A stretch of DNA of 64,000 bases, from positions 186,001-250,000 of the forward strand of contig NC_089188.1 of assembly GCF_947507565.1 (NCBI RefSeq). The letters run 5' to 3'. This document shows, one piece after another, positions 22,080 to 40,352 of this stretch (within the stretch, counting starts at the first letter, position 1; each line of letters begins with the position of its first letter). Position numbers and translations under genes: made by a program. Under the pieces are notes generated by a model. It did no database searches and had not been told where the DNA came from. It was given only the letters and a program-made list of their open reading frames with translations. The stretch is from Oscarella lobularis (taxonomy: Eukaryota > Porifera > Homoscleromorpha > Homosclerophorida > Oscarellidae).

Positions 22080-22789
22080 TTCTATTTTCGCACCTATTCA
22101 GAGAAACCAATGAGAGCTCTAGGTGAAACCACGTGACTTTGACGGACCAATGAGAGCAATGGGTTGGGCTACGCTGTTCAAAAGCAACGCGCACACCGAT
22201 TTCCCTTCAGTTGAGGCCTAGGGTGGGTGCGGCGCGGAGCAATCTGCGTCTCATCCTTGACGGACTGGCTCGGGAGATTGGCAAAAGGGCAGTCAGGATC
22301 GTTGGATCAGCGTGGCCCACGGATTAAACCCGTGCCGGAGCCTCTAAGCAGGGCGATGGGGGGCTTCGGCCTCGGTTCACGCACTGAGCGGAAAGATCGC
22401 TTATACGTCTTATTGTTGCCAAACGAGCACGACCTGCGTTAAGCAGAGTGGGTACGGCTCGGAGGGGGTGTCGCAAGCGGTCTGGTTGCCGGCACTTATC
22501 TCACCAATTGGCGCGATTAGATTGCGGATGATCTGGCTCAGGAGACTTCGATTCAGGCATTGCACGTCCTTTCCTGTCGACTCCTACAAACGGTGGTCAG
22601 CCGCTCTCCTCCTCAGAAGCCCTGGTTCTTAGCTATATGCTTACCAATGTGGTCAGGTATCGTCGCGCCGGGGGATTCGGTATTAGGGGCCGACTACTCA
22701 TCCAGGCGGATACTGCTTGAGGGGGCCTATGAGGTTAAAACTCGCCCGACACTTTTTGGAACCGGTGGTCATCGCTTGCGGTGGCTGCC
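22080..22789 (+). promoter_or_regulatory. CCAAT-box promoter and GC-rich block before a small gene
   Basis: Two ACCAATGAGAG boxes (about 22106 and 22146) flank a CACGTG at about 22131, typical of a proximal promoter. From about 22200 to 22790 the sequence is GC-rich and unlike its surroundings. It contains two related segments starting GGGTGGGTGCGGCGCGGAG and AGTGGGTACGGCTCGGAGG, about 240 bp apart. It ends at the start codon of the small gene. It could be a long structured leader or a non-coding RNA. I found no tRNA, snRNA, SRP, RNase P or 7SK signature by eye. Confidence 0.4.
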
Positions 22790-23057
22790 ATGAGCTACGT
22801 AGCGTTCGAACCTCCCCGCGGTGTAGCTCGGGTAACGCTAATACGAACGCATTCAGAAAAGGTACGTACAGCAATTATTTTACAGTGACTAATAGGAGTT
22901 TGATTTTCAGGTGGGGATGAAAATTGAACGTGCTACGAAGATGAAAATGGTCAAAGACAATTTGTTGGCGAAGACAAACAGAACTTTCGGAAAGACGAAC
23001 AGCAACAAAAGAACGAAAGAAAGGATGTTGGTGACGTTAGATAAGATTTTGGCATGA
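22790..23057 (+). CDS. 72-residue basic protein, two exons
   Basis: Exon 1 is 22790-22861 (24 codons, MSYVAFEPPR...), then a 49-bp GT-AG intron, then exon 2 22911-23057 ending in TGA. The frame is exact across the junction (phase 0). The start has a good context (GCTGCCATGA). The product is strongly basic (KMKMVKDN, KTNSNKRTKER), has no signal peptide or membrane segment, and could be nuclear, ribosomal or mitochondrial. An AATAAA at about 23090 fits polyadenylation. It is too short per exon to stand out as an open frame. I do not recognise the family. Confidence 0.58.
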
Positions 23058-24779
23058 ACATACCGTAAAAATCGCTGTGCGTATTTAAAGAAATAAATTG
23101 AGCGCAATTTGAGTACGTGGCCACGCTCTTAACTAACTACGGCATCCGGTTTCAAAAACATGCGCCCTGACAAATAATCACTAAACAAAATCTTCTTCTA
23201 GTTGATACATCATCACAATTTGCTGCTTGCTATTGATAGTTTCTGTGCGAGAAGACAACAGTGAATTAAAGTGCTCATTCGCCTAATTAATTTCACTGCC
23301 AGCTCAAAGAGATGCAACTGAAATGTTTTGCCTCGTCTTTTTCTGAACTAAAGATCGCGACCAATTTTTGATTGAAGTCGCATTAGAGTGAGGTTGTGCT
23401 AAGTTATTACATTCTTGACGTAGATTTTTGAATGAATTTCAAAGCGAATGATCCAGTTAGTTGTAGATGATCATGTCGCAGTTACAGGGTTACTCAATGA
23501 GCCCCTATATTGGTTAACTGAATCACTGTTGCCTATAGCGTTGGCGTTCCAAATCCAACGCCGTTAGGTGACGTCGCAGATCAGAAGGAACGGACCAGTA
23601 GACATTGTCGTCATCTAGAACTCGACATCAATCAATTTGATCATTGAAACAGTATATAGTGCAAAATGTCAGTCTCTCACGTGCGCTGCTTATTCTAAAC
23701 AATAGACTTTGCCCCAGTGATCAGTTACAAAATTAATGTGATACTTTGTGGCGACACCAAAAATTGTCTAAAGTCTACGAGGAGATATGTAACGGTATGT
23801 AGAGTAGCAGCGCCGACCTCAAAACGCTCTATGTCATTGGGAAACGCCCTCACCTACAGTATAAGGCTGAACCTGATTTTCAAATTGATGACGCGGACGT
23901 TGGAGGAGGAACGTCCGTTTGTAGGTAGGTAGAAGTTCATTCAGTCGTATCAAATAACAGTGATTACTCAAACGACAATTTTTCGTCGCTGACCTGACTA
24001 CGTCATTTTGAATTTGAGTCAAAAAGAGCGGGACAATTGCCTACTGTGCACTCTGGATCAGCTGATGCAGACGGAATACGAAAATATGACCACTATCAAA
24101 GGATGCAATCATTTCTCGGTTACGTTCATGAAAGCCACAAAACCGGAATGTTACAGAATTCAGAAATGAAGACAACAGTTAATAAATTTTGGGCGATCTT
24201 TCCCAGGTATCAAAAGAAAGACCAACAGTCTAGTCAGTACGTTTGAGTTTTGTAAGAATTGGATTAGCTGAGGATCTATACTCGTTCAAATACCTAAGAG
24301 TCCTATGGTAGGATCGAGAATCTCTACTCGTTCAAATACCTAAGATTCCATTGATAAGATTTAGATTCTATCTCGTTCAAATACCTAAGAGTCCTTTGGT
24401 AGTACGGTAAGGCTGAACCTAACCTATAGATGCTGATGCCACGGACATTGGAGGAGGAGCGTCCGTCTGTAGGTATGAGGTCATTCAAACGCATCAAATA
24501 AGAGTGCTTATTACTTCGAAGTTGAATACCCGACGACGGCACAAAATTACAACGGACGCACGATCGCCTCCTGTGCACTCAGGATCAGCTAATGCAGATG
24601 GAACACGAAACAATGACCACTAGCAACAAAGAAGCTATTATATTTTTGGTTACGTTCATGAAAGCCACAAAAACCCAGAAGTGGCAATGTCATTCCGAAA
24701 TAAAGACAATGATATAGGAATTTTTTTTGCGATCTTTCCTAGGTATCAAAAGAAGAAAGACTATCAGTCTAATGATTAC
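23058..24779. repeat. Spacer with a 400-bp direct duplication and a 3-copy tandem repeat
   Basis: Segment 23855-24235 is repeated, diverged, at about 24405-24700. Shared landmarks are AAGGCTGAACCT, GGAGGAGGAaCGTCCGT, GCACTCtGGATCAGCT and GGTTACGTTCATGAAAGCCACAAAA. Between them the unit CTCGTTCAAATACCTAAGA is repeated three times (24277-24400). The copies carry no conserved open frame. Sequence before 23855 shows nothing recognisable. Confidence 0.65.
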
Positions 24780-25028
24780 CTTTGCGCAAAAATTCCGTGA
24801 GAATTGGATTTGCTGTCGGTTGGACAAAAACTGAAGAAAGTCTTTGTAGACATCTTGAGTTGAGGAGAATGCCGGGGAATTTGACGATCTCCTGCAACGA
24901 AAATGCCTTGGTGATCTCGCTAGATGACTGGTAGACGCTTTGAACGATCTTTCGATGCTCGACGCACGTCGCTTCGAAGTCGAGAACGAGAAAGAAGTAG
25001 AACGAAGGCATAGCTCGGCCAGCCAATG
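24780..25028 (-). CDS. Exon of an ERI1-like 3'-5' exonuclease (fragment)
   Basis: A minus-strand exon with an acceptor at 25029-25030 and a donor at 24778-24779, phase 1 at both ends. It codes for the first part of a DEDDh exonuclease fold: FLVLDFEATC, which carries the metal-binding Asp and Glu of ExoI, then EIVKFPGILLN and FVQPTANPILTEF, as in ERI1/ERI2/ERI3. About 20 extra residues separate the two blocks compared with usual family members. The later motifs (ExoII and ExoIII) were not found downstream on this strand within 1.7 kb, where repeats occur instead, so this is probably a relic or a lone shuffled exon. Family members trim small RNAs, histone mRNA and 5.8S rRNA ends. Confidence 0.6.
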
Positions 25029-25463
25029 CTGTAGAAACAAGCTAAGACCTTTTTAATGCCGCATCGAAGCAATCGCAATTGCCAAACGGGCTAAAAAGAC
25101 GGAAAAACACGTAGCAGCTTGTAGAACAAACGGGAATTTAAAAGAACCCGGACATGGAGTTTAACCGGTACAAAACTGAAACATTTCTTTCTGACTCGCT
25201 GCTACTTCTAAGGAATCCAGGAACACTATCAAAAAAAGCCCAAATTTTGACATCGTTTTAAGCACGCATTGACGGAACATTATACAGTATTATTTACTAT
25301 CTAAAAAAAAACACAAATACACAAAAAATCCGAACACTGTCTAAAACACCTGAAAGAATGAAATGTTTTATCTAACGATTTTTGCTGTCGTATGCAGGGT
25401 CAACTATGACCTTCTACAAGTAATGTTGTCAGCTCAGACGAAACACCCGTGCACGGCTGATTT
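25029..25463. other. Spacer 3' of the receptor kinase gene
   Basis: Nothing recognisable apart from sequence that may be 3' untranslated region of the minus-strand receptor gene. A donor-like AAACAG/GTAAGG at about 25484 in the last coding exon means a further 3' exon here is possible. Confidence 0.3.
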
Positions 25464-33844
<8,381 letters not shown>

Positions 33845-34567
33845 TCGTCCTACCAAAACAATGATATAATGGCTAGCCACGTGTATGCATCGAACGCATC
33901 CTATGAATATTTTTAGGAGTGTTTATAGGGAGAGCTTTGCTTCCTTGCCTCCACGTAATACGATCCCTCGCGTGTCTCACCTTCGATGATAAATCCTATT
34001 CGCTTGACCATGACTTGGATCGCACGTGGAATGTTGAACGCTTCACGCGGTATAGTCAAGTTCGCTTAGACTTCTATTTTCCCTTCCCAATCGGTTGAGA
34101 AGAGCGGGGCTATAGCTCACTAGAGACGAACTATAGAAATGAAACGTGACGCGACTGTCTAATCAGGAGAGCGGAATTACGCGTGGCCGCGGTTCGGGAG
34201 GACGGTAAGGATATGACTAGCAGACGTCGATCGTTTCCCCCTCTAATTGAGTCAGGTTAGACACACAAATGACTACGTCAAGTTATATATATATGCCTAT
34301 ATGAAAAAACGTCAGATATCCGCACGCCGTTATATTAAGCCGAAATAGCTACTAAGGTCTTCTCTTCGACGCGCGTCGAGTCTCTTCTGATATCTTATAC
34401 GGTTTCACAAATATTATTAGTTTAGGTCATTGTTTGGAAGTCGTTGACGCCCTTCCTGTGACTTATATAGCCTGCAGGGGGAAAGGGCACTATAGTCTAG
34501 CTCCTTACAACCACCAATAACATTCACTATCTAAAAATGACTCTAGCAATGCGTAGGCTCGAGGGTC
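33845..34567. other. Upstream region of the receptor kinase gene
   Basis: Probably the promoter of the minus-strand receptor gene. CACGTG elements occur at 33880 and near 34023. No coding sequence was recognised. Confidence 0.35.
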
Positions 34568-34810
34568 CAGCCTGTTGTCCGGTCTAGCGCGCGCGCGAAT
34601 CCCTACCAACAGGCTGGACGCATCTGACAGCACGTGACCTGGGCGTTCCTCTAGCCAGCCAATCGTCGACCAGCATTACGCATTCCTACTGGAGAAGAAT
34701 GCGTAATGCTGGTCGACGATTGGCTGGTTGAAGGAACGCCCAGGTCACGTGCTGTCAGATGCGTCCTGCTGGTAGGGATACGCGCGCGCGTTAGACCGGA
34801 CAACAGGCTG
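34568..34810. repeat. Near-perfect palindrome, arms about 115 bp
   Basis: The left arm, 34568-34685 (starting CAGCCTGTTGTCCGG), is found inverted at 34697-34810 (ending CCGGACAACAGGCTG), with a loop of about 11 bp. Only a few bases differ, mainly in the alternating GCGCGCGC block. Both arms carry a CACGTG. The transcript would fold into one long hairpin. It may be a foldback or MITE-type element, or a source of small RNA. Confidence 0.9.
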
Positions 34811-35301
34811 AGCAATGCGTGACACTGCATGCCTACTACATATGCTTATGTGTGCATGCATTGAAAGGGTTGTTCTCGAGATAAGTTGTTCGCTCGATTG
34901 ATGTGCATGTGCGACGGATTTCGAACGTTTTTTCTCCCGATGTTGGAATGCCGGTTTACGAAAAATTTTGCAGGCATTCGTAACTCTGCGACGACGAAAA
35001 TTTCACTTTCTTCTTCACGACTTTCTTCCTAGGTAAGAATCCAACGGCAAAATCATGAATATTACCCAGGTTGAACATTATTGTTGACCAGATAACGATT
35101 TATGCATTTGCGGCTTTTGTGTCGCTGTCTTTGTCTTCTCGTTGCTACGTACGACAGAGCGGTGTTTTTCTTCATGAAATCGGGTCTCGATACGCTTACA
35201 GCATCAACTGAATCCCTGACCCTAAAATAAAAACTCTTCCTGAATCATGCTCTTCTACTTTCCTTTTCTTACTTTATAGTCTTCATGCCTAACAATTCAG
35301 G
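34811..35301. other. Spacer with a donor-like site
   Basis: Contains an ATG near 34944 whose frame stops at CCTAG, immediately before a GTAAGA donor at 35034. It could be the end of a non-coding first exon for the exon called at 35302-35565. Nothing else was recognised. Confidence 0.25.
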
Positions 35302-35565
35302 AGTACCACTTTGATCCATCATCAATTCCCTCCTTGCAAATCACATCAACTATCCTCTTTCACTTTCAAACAATTTCTTCCAGGCCCTCCCTCTTCAAAC
35401 AGACAAACGCTCGTGAGTCGACTACGTTCACGTGATAATCTCCCGAACTTTTCAATAAACACCATAGAAACATTTTTATTGCAAAAGTACGGAATCCAAA
35501 ACCTTACTACTATTGATTTACTGCATCTAGTTTTGAAGATGAGAGTAAAGGTTGGCGTCAAATGA
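35302..35565 (+). CDS. Possible terminal exon of an unknown gene
   Basis: After a CAG acceptor at 35299-35301 the frame is open for 87 codons to a stop at 35565. The composition is protein-like (NLPNFSINTIETFLLQKYG, then a leucine-rich helix and a basic end). No start codon is secured and no domain is recognised. Confidence 0.25.
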   Translation, partial: STTLIHHQFPPCKSHQLSSFTFKQFLPGPPSSNRQTLVSRLRSRDNLPNFSINTIETFLLQKYGIQNLTTIDLLHLVLKMRVKVGVK

Positions 35566-35836
35566 AAGGTGTGTGACCGTCAGCGTGGGAAAGAAAAGAG
35601 CCATCATTTCCTAAAAAAATCTAAGAGATAAAAGCAAGACATAATAATTTATATACTTGCATTTGCAACTACGCCAACACAAATATTAAATAATTTCAGG
35701 AAGAAAAGAAAGTATTGCCTTGGCTTTTAAGATCAATAAAAGTCTATAGGCACCTGTCACGTGTAAGCATAGAAAACATTGATACGTGCTAACCTCTAAC
35801 GGAAGTCACAATGGCTCAATCGATAATAAATAATCG

Positions 35837-36734
35837 TTAAAAATATATTTTCTTACGGTTCCAGCTGGCCTTTGTATTTGTGTTTACCATTCTCGCCGTG
35901 AGTCCCGCTTTGCTTGCCGCCATTTTCAACGTACTCTTCAAATCTTTCACCGCTTCCGTCATGTTTCCGGCTGCGTCATTGATTTCCGCAAACGCTTCGG
36001 TCAGCGCTCGAATTCAGCCATCCAATTGTGAAGAGTCGATCTTGGAGCGATGATGAGATGAAGAACGTCTATGGCTCGCAAAAACTTCAGATAGGCAGGA
36101 AAAGAAACGTCTTCCCCAGACCTTAAAAAAATCAAATCATGCAGTGAAATAAGGAATTTCGAAAAATTGTCACCATTTTATCAGCCAAAATTCCATTTGA
36201 TCGCTGATCGAAAAACGATATTAACCAGTTGAGCCCACGTATTTGAAAATCTGTCATTTCACCGTTTTCAATGTCTGCACAAAGACAGTGAAAAAACATG
36301 AGCAAACTCTTCGTAACGCGTAGAAGAAGGAGACCACGAAAACGACGTAATATAATGAGGCACGCCCACTCCAAGGGATCTCGGGGGACCCTCCTCAACT
36401 CACTCTTCAGAGACGCTTCGTTCGTCCTCATTCAAAGCTTTTCGTAGCTCGTGCTGCATTTTAGGACGAAGATTCGAATCTTTCGTGTACAATTCGGCGC
36501 GCTCGAGGAGAGAACTGAATCGCTTCGCTCGATCCGACTCCTAGAAGAAAAAAAAGAACTGAATCGATGCTGAAAAGTCCCTGCACGACGTAAAAAACGA
36601 CTTCGCCTAAGAAGAGCGATTCCGAAACGCCTTCAGAGCTTTTTTCACTTGTCTCGATTGATCTTTCCACTTTGTTCTATAGGTAGAGAAATTGTTTCAA
36701 TGTCAGCAAGCGGAATAACGCTTACTTTCTTCAT
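35837..36734 (-). pseudogene. Broken ISWI/SNF2 helicase fragment
   Basis: Reading the minus strand from an ATG at 36734, exons give an acidic/basic start, then RAKRFSSLLERAELYTK as in ISWI N-termini, then [16 protein letters not shown] and NGILADKM, the start of the SNF2 ATPase domain. After an intron come GLGKT (Walker A) and, in another frame, IIAPRSTLHNWMAEFER. The frame changes between exons at about 36412/36276, again right after the Walker A motif near 36110, and again near 36040. Helicase motifs II-VI are missing. The last open piece (about 46 codons to the stop at 35837) is not helicase-like. A nonprocessed, truncated pseudogene of an ISWI-family remodeller is the best reading. Introns are kept, so it arose by DNA duplication rather than retrotransposition. 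Confidence 0.68.
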
Positions 36735-37663
36735 TTCGCCTCCAAAAGTCTAACCGAAAAACGAGCGTGCGCAGAAGAAACGTGAGTGTTCGTAGGCACG
36801 TGATCTCATTAGTTTATTTATACGAAAAAACGATACGCTACGCTACCAAGACAATCTGATGCACGTATTGTTTCAAACGGACGCTTTTCAAGGCGAAATA
36901 GTTTGCCGCATCGACTTGAATTTAGTCTAATTTTTTCTCCGAGAAGTTTAGTTCAAACACTCTGTTTCTTTCTTCAGCTAAATTATTTTGCGTTCGTTTA
37001 ACGATGCAGATTATTGAATTTGGTCAAAAGATTGACATCCTTAGATCATTTATCGTCGCAGACTTAGAATTTTGGCACGTGTGCCACGTGTGCCACGTGA
37101 TAGCGAAACGTGATTAAAAAGCATACGTCTTTGTCACGTGTCCGTAGAGAGTCCTCTCCCATTGGTCGGTTTGGCTCCAGCAGTATCCGCACCGAAGGCG
37201 ATCGCACCGCTGAAGCTCGCTCTTTGCGCCATCAACTCGCTCTCCGGGCGATCGCTCAAACTCATCGCCACTTCTCGATGGCGTGCGTCGAGAAAACTCG
37301 GCTGAGGTTAGATTCTACGCGAATTTGGCTCGATTTTGCTTCAAAATCTCTCCTATTTCTAGCTTCGTCGTTTGATAAGGCGATATTCGTCACGATTGTC
37401 TCGCTCGCTGCATTCCAAAGGCTAGAAAGTGGACTGCGGTGACCCAAAGGAAGAAGGATCCCCTTTTGGGGCCTCGATCGTCGCGATCGTCGCTTTTTTT
37501 GGCTAAAAGGCGTTGCTGTGTGTGCGAACTGTCGTTTGGAGTTGTGAAGGTTTGCCGAGAGCAAGGCGTTACGACAGCGGAGGCGTTGTTTCTTAGTGGG
37601 GCCCCTTTTTAGGACCCGTGTTTTTTTCGAAACGAGTGCGCGTCGGCAAACTGTCGCGACAAT
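36735..37663 (+). promoter_or_regulatory. E-box-rich, CpG-rich presumed promoter
   Basis: Between the ISWI relic and the plus-strand spliced unit. At 37073-37106 CACGTG occurs three times in tandem spacing (GGCACGTGTGCCACGTGTGCCACGTG) and again near 37135. Downstream sequence becomes CpG-rich up to the first donor at about 37682. An open frame at 37110-37442 has no domain and an open antisense partner, and is not called. Confidence 0.4.
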
Positions 37664-39070
37664 ATGGTAAGCCGCGAAAAGGTAAGCAGTATCATTTCTA
37701 GGTTATATTCGTGAGATGAAGAAAGCAAGCACGTGTTGACCGCGCCTACATTGTGGGTGTGGTCATTTTTTTAGCAGTTTTTAGGTTTTCCATGAAATTA
37801 TCTGTATAGGTGTTACGGTATTCACATCTTAATCATTTTTCTCATTGCCATTCTTCATCATCAGTCCATTATCCATGTCCACTTCCTGTCCATTATCCAC
37901 TTCCGGTCCACTTTCTGTCCATTGATTAGTCTTAGAGATTTAGTTTTAGGTAGTAGGATAGAAGGATATAATAACAATTATTATAATATAAATAAATATT
38001 TTTTAATCTTTATTATCATGTGAATTTTTACTGATCTAATGCCGTTGGCAGGCCGTCGCAAGTCGCAAGGTGAAGTGTACGAAGACAACGAATGAACGAG
38101 GTTTCTGTATGGGGAATAGACAATTTCTCCGTACTCGCTCTTCCTTTAGGAACGTTAGGTGCGTGAAGGGTAGTGCACTACGCCGGCCCTGCCAAGGATC
38201 TCCAGCCAAGAAACGAGGTATCTGTATGACATTCTCACATTTTCTTTTGCTTTCTTTCTTTTCAGATTTAGACGGGCCAACGACAAAGCGAAGAAGATGA
38301 GACGAAGGCCAGGTATCTGTACGGTGTAGTCACCTTTCCTAGTATACTTGCCCTGTTTTCTTTGAGTTTTAGGATCGAGACGACAGCAAGGTGATGGGAC
38401 AATCGTCGCAGGTGGGGTAAGTCGACGAGGATCAAACGAGGTATCTGTATCTAGTGTTTTGCTTCTTCTTTTGCTTGCTTTTTTTATAGTCTAGATCCGC
38501 TATAGATGAAGACGGCGGAACTGATGAGTGGACGAAACCGGCTAAGGGTTTTCTGTAGCATCTTTCTTATTGATGATTTCCTTTTCCTTTGTTTCTAAGA
38601 TTCTCTTTGCACGGATGAAGATCGTCGCCTACGCGCCTGGCATCGGATTCAGTAGTGGTATCTGTATCTGTTAAGTGGTTGCTTTTTCTCGCTCTTTCGC
38701 ATATGTAGGTCGTTCGTGCTGTGGGACGGAAGGACAACCAATGCCAATCGCCTGCATGGAGAGCGAAGCCCAGCCTAAAATCTTTAGATTTTTCAGGAAT
38801 GCTATTATATTTCTTTCTTTCATGCAGAGGGATAGTCCGAGTCGACGCAGCCGATGCCAACGACTGCACCGCCGCCGATTCACGCGCCGATTCCCGCGCC
38901 CATGCCCGCGCCCATGCCCGCCTATGCCCCAATGCCAAAGCCGGCGCCGATGCACGCGCCCATGCAAGCGCCGATGCCCGCCAATGCCATGCCCGCCGAT
39001 GCCCGCCGATGCCCATGCCCGCCGCCAAGGCCCGCTGCCCCCACCATATGACATCATTTCAAGATGCAAG
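37664..39070 (+). ncRNA. Spliced transcript-like unit of small exons, coding doubtful
   Basis: Starting at an ATG at 37664 followed by a GTAAGC donor, there are at least seven exon-like blocks of about 50-70 bp: 38052-38100, 38150-38217, about 38266-38312, about 38374-38440, about 38491-38547, about 38600-38657 and one from about 38709. Each has a pyrimidine tract and AG before it. Six blocks end in a donor resembling G/GTATCTGTAT. Joining the first blocks meets in-frame stops in every phase I tried, so either it is a non-coding RNA or several exons are alternative. The last block (38828-39070) codes in one frame for a Met-Pro-Ala repeat (PMPAPMPAP) and in another ends in LPPPYD before a GTAAAT donor at 39071. 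Confidence 0.35.
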
Positions 39071-39555
39071 GTAAATACCATTATTATTAATTATTCAATT
39101 AGTTATTACGTAGTGCAGTTATTATTTATTTTAATAGTTAGGTAGCTAGGTAGCAGGAAACCTCTTCTCTTTCCCAAATACCACCGTCACCATTAGCACC
39201 ACCACCACCATGACCACCACCACCATCGCCATGACCACCACCATGACCACGATCGCAACGGCCAGTTAACAAACCAAGAAACGATTCCTACTCCTAAAAC
39301 TACGTAGTATCAATAGCAAATAGCTTTTATCAATTCTTAGCCAATGCGCATGCTCAACCTTACCCTCTTCGTCTGGTTTTTTCCGTACGGTACGTGCTCG
39401 CCAAATGGCAGCGACGTTTTATACTGCAACGAAAACGCTTTTTCGCGCTTAGTGACGTTACTGGCGTGGTCGTGTCGACATCAAAATCGCATTTCGGCCA
39501 AACCTTCGAAAGACGTGCAAACGTGAAAGCCTGTTGAATGAGGTAACCTATCGAG
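39071..39555. repeat. CAC/CAT-rich low-complexity stretch and spacer
   Basis: 39185-39245 is built of CAC, CAT, GAC and ACC triplets. In one frame it would code for a His-Asp run, in another for Thr/Met. It follows an ATTAG that could be an acceptor, so it may be the tail exon of the preceding unit. The rest of the interval shows nothing recognisable. Confidence 0.5.
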
Positions 39556-39559
39556 GTAG

Positions 39560-39990
39560 CAGAGACGACTCACTGTGCTTCTATATACGAAACGGGACGA
39601 AGTCTTCACGTATCTGATCGAGGGGGCCCCTTTTGGGGTGTTTCTAATTGCCAGCACTGGAAAGATGTCATCTAACTATCAGTATGAAGCAAGCATTCGA
39701 CAGCAAACAATTGCCGTAAGAAAAGCTAGATGCGTGCAAAGAAAAGCGTTTTTTCGTCAAGAGCCTTTTGAGTGCTGAATTCCGGCCATTTCATCTCAAC
39801 GCTTAGACATGCAGCAAGTCAAATCCTTTCATTACATATGCCTTTCTCGCCCAAGCGTTCTTTTTTCTAAACAGACTGAACTTTGGACCTATTAATTAAG
39901 GGTGTCCATTCCTTTTCATTGTAGCAATTTCATTAGCTATTACAGTTAGGTCCTTCTCGATCTTTTTTTTTATACTAGACCCCGTTTTGA
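39560..39990. repeat. Dispersed repeat, partial copy 1
   Basis: Matches about 54500-54900 in the same orientation. Shared landmarks are GATGTCATCTAAC, GAGCC(t/g)TTTGAGTG, TTGGAcCTATT, GTGTCCATTCCTTT and TTTCATtAGCTA. Only the right half of the longer element at 53935-54900 is present here. Confidence 0.65.
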
Positions 39991-40352
39991 CATTCTCTAT
40001 ATATTACCCTGTCGACGAGCATAGCGACGGGGTAAGATAGTCGCTACCCTCATGTGACGCAACTCCCCCTCGCGGGGAGAAACCGGCAATGTCCACTCCT
40101 GCGCAACTCGAAAGCCCAGGCAACCGGAATAGGCAATCGCCAGGCTACCATTTCCTATGGGTTTTGCTTGACGGAGAAGGTTGTTCTGTGCTGCCCAGCT
40201 TTGTAGTAAAAGAGAGTGTACTGCCGGATCGGTAGGAGGCAATACTCCCTCGCACGGGGATAACCCGGCCGCCTCCCGCGCAGGGAAAACGTCGAGCTTC
40301 CCCAAGTACATCTTGCGTAAATCGAAAGTTGAGTTCATTCCTAACAGGCGTG
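39991..40352 (+). promoter_or_regulatory. Upstream region of the membrane kelch-kinase gene
   Basis: Holds the leader of the gene starting at 40353. Two GC-rich segments with CTCGCGGGGAGAAACCGG and CTCGCACGGGGATAACCCGG look like diverged duplicates about 185 bp apart. No TATA box was seen. Confidence 0.3.

Noticed and set aside
22200-22790. rRNA, SRP, RNase P, 7SK or tRNA gene
   Set aside because: The composition invited the idea, but I could not place any diagnostic core motif or a cloverleaf. A GTTCGAAC at 22804 is explained by the coding exon of the 72-residue protein.
38070-38300. Open frame running through two exon-like blocks and the introns between them
   Set aside because: It is open only if strong donor and acceptor sites are ignored, and splicing the 49-bp intron breaks it.
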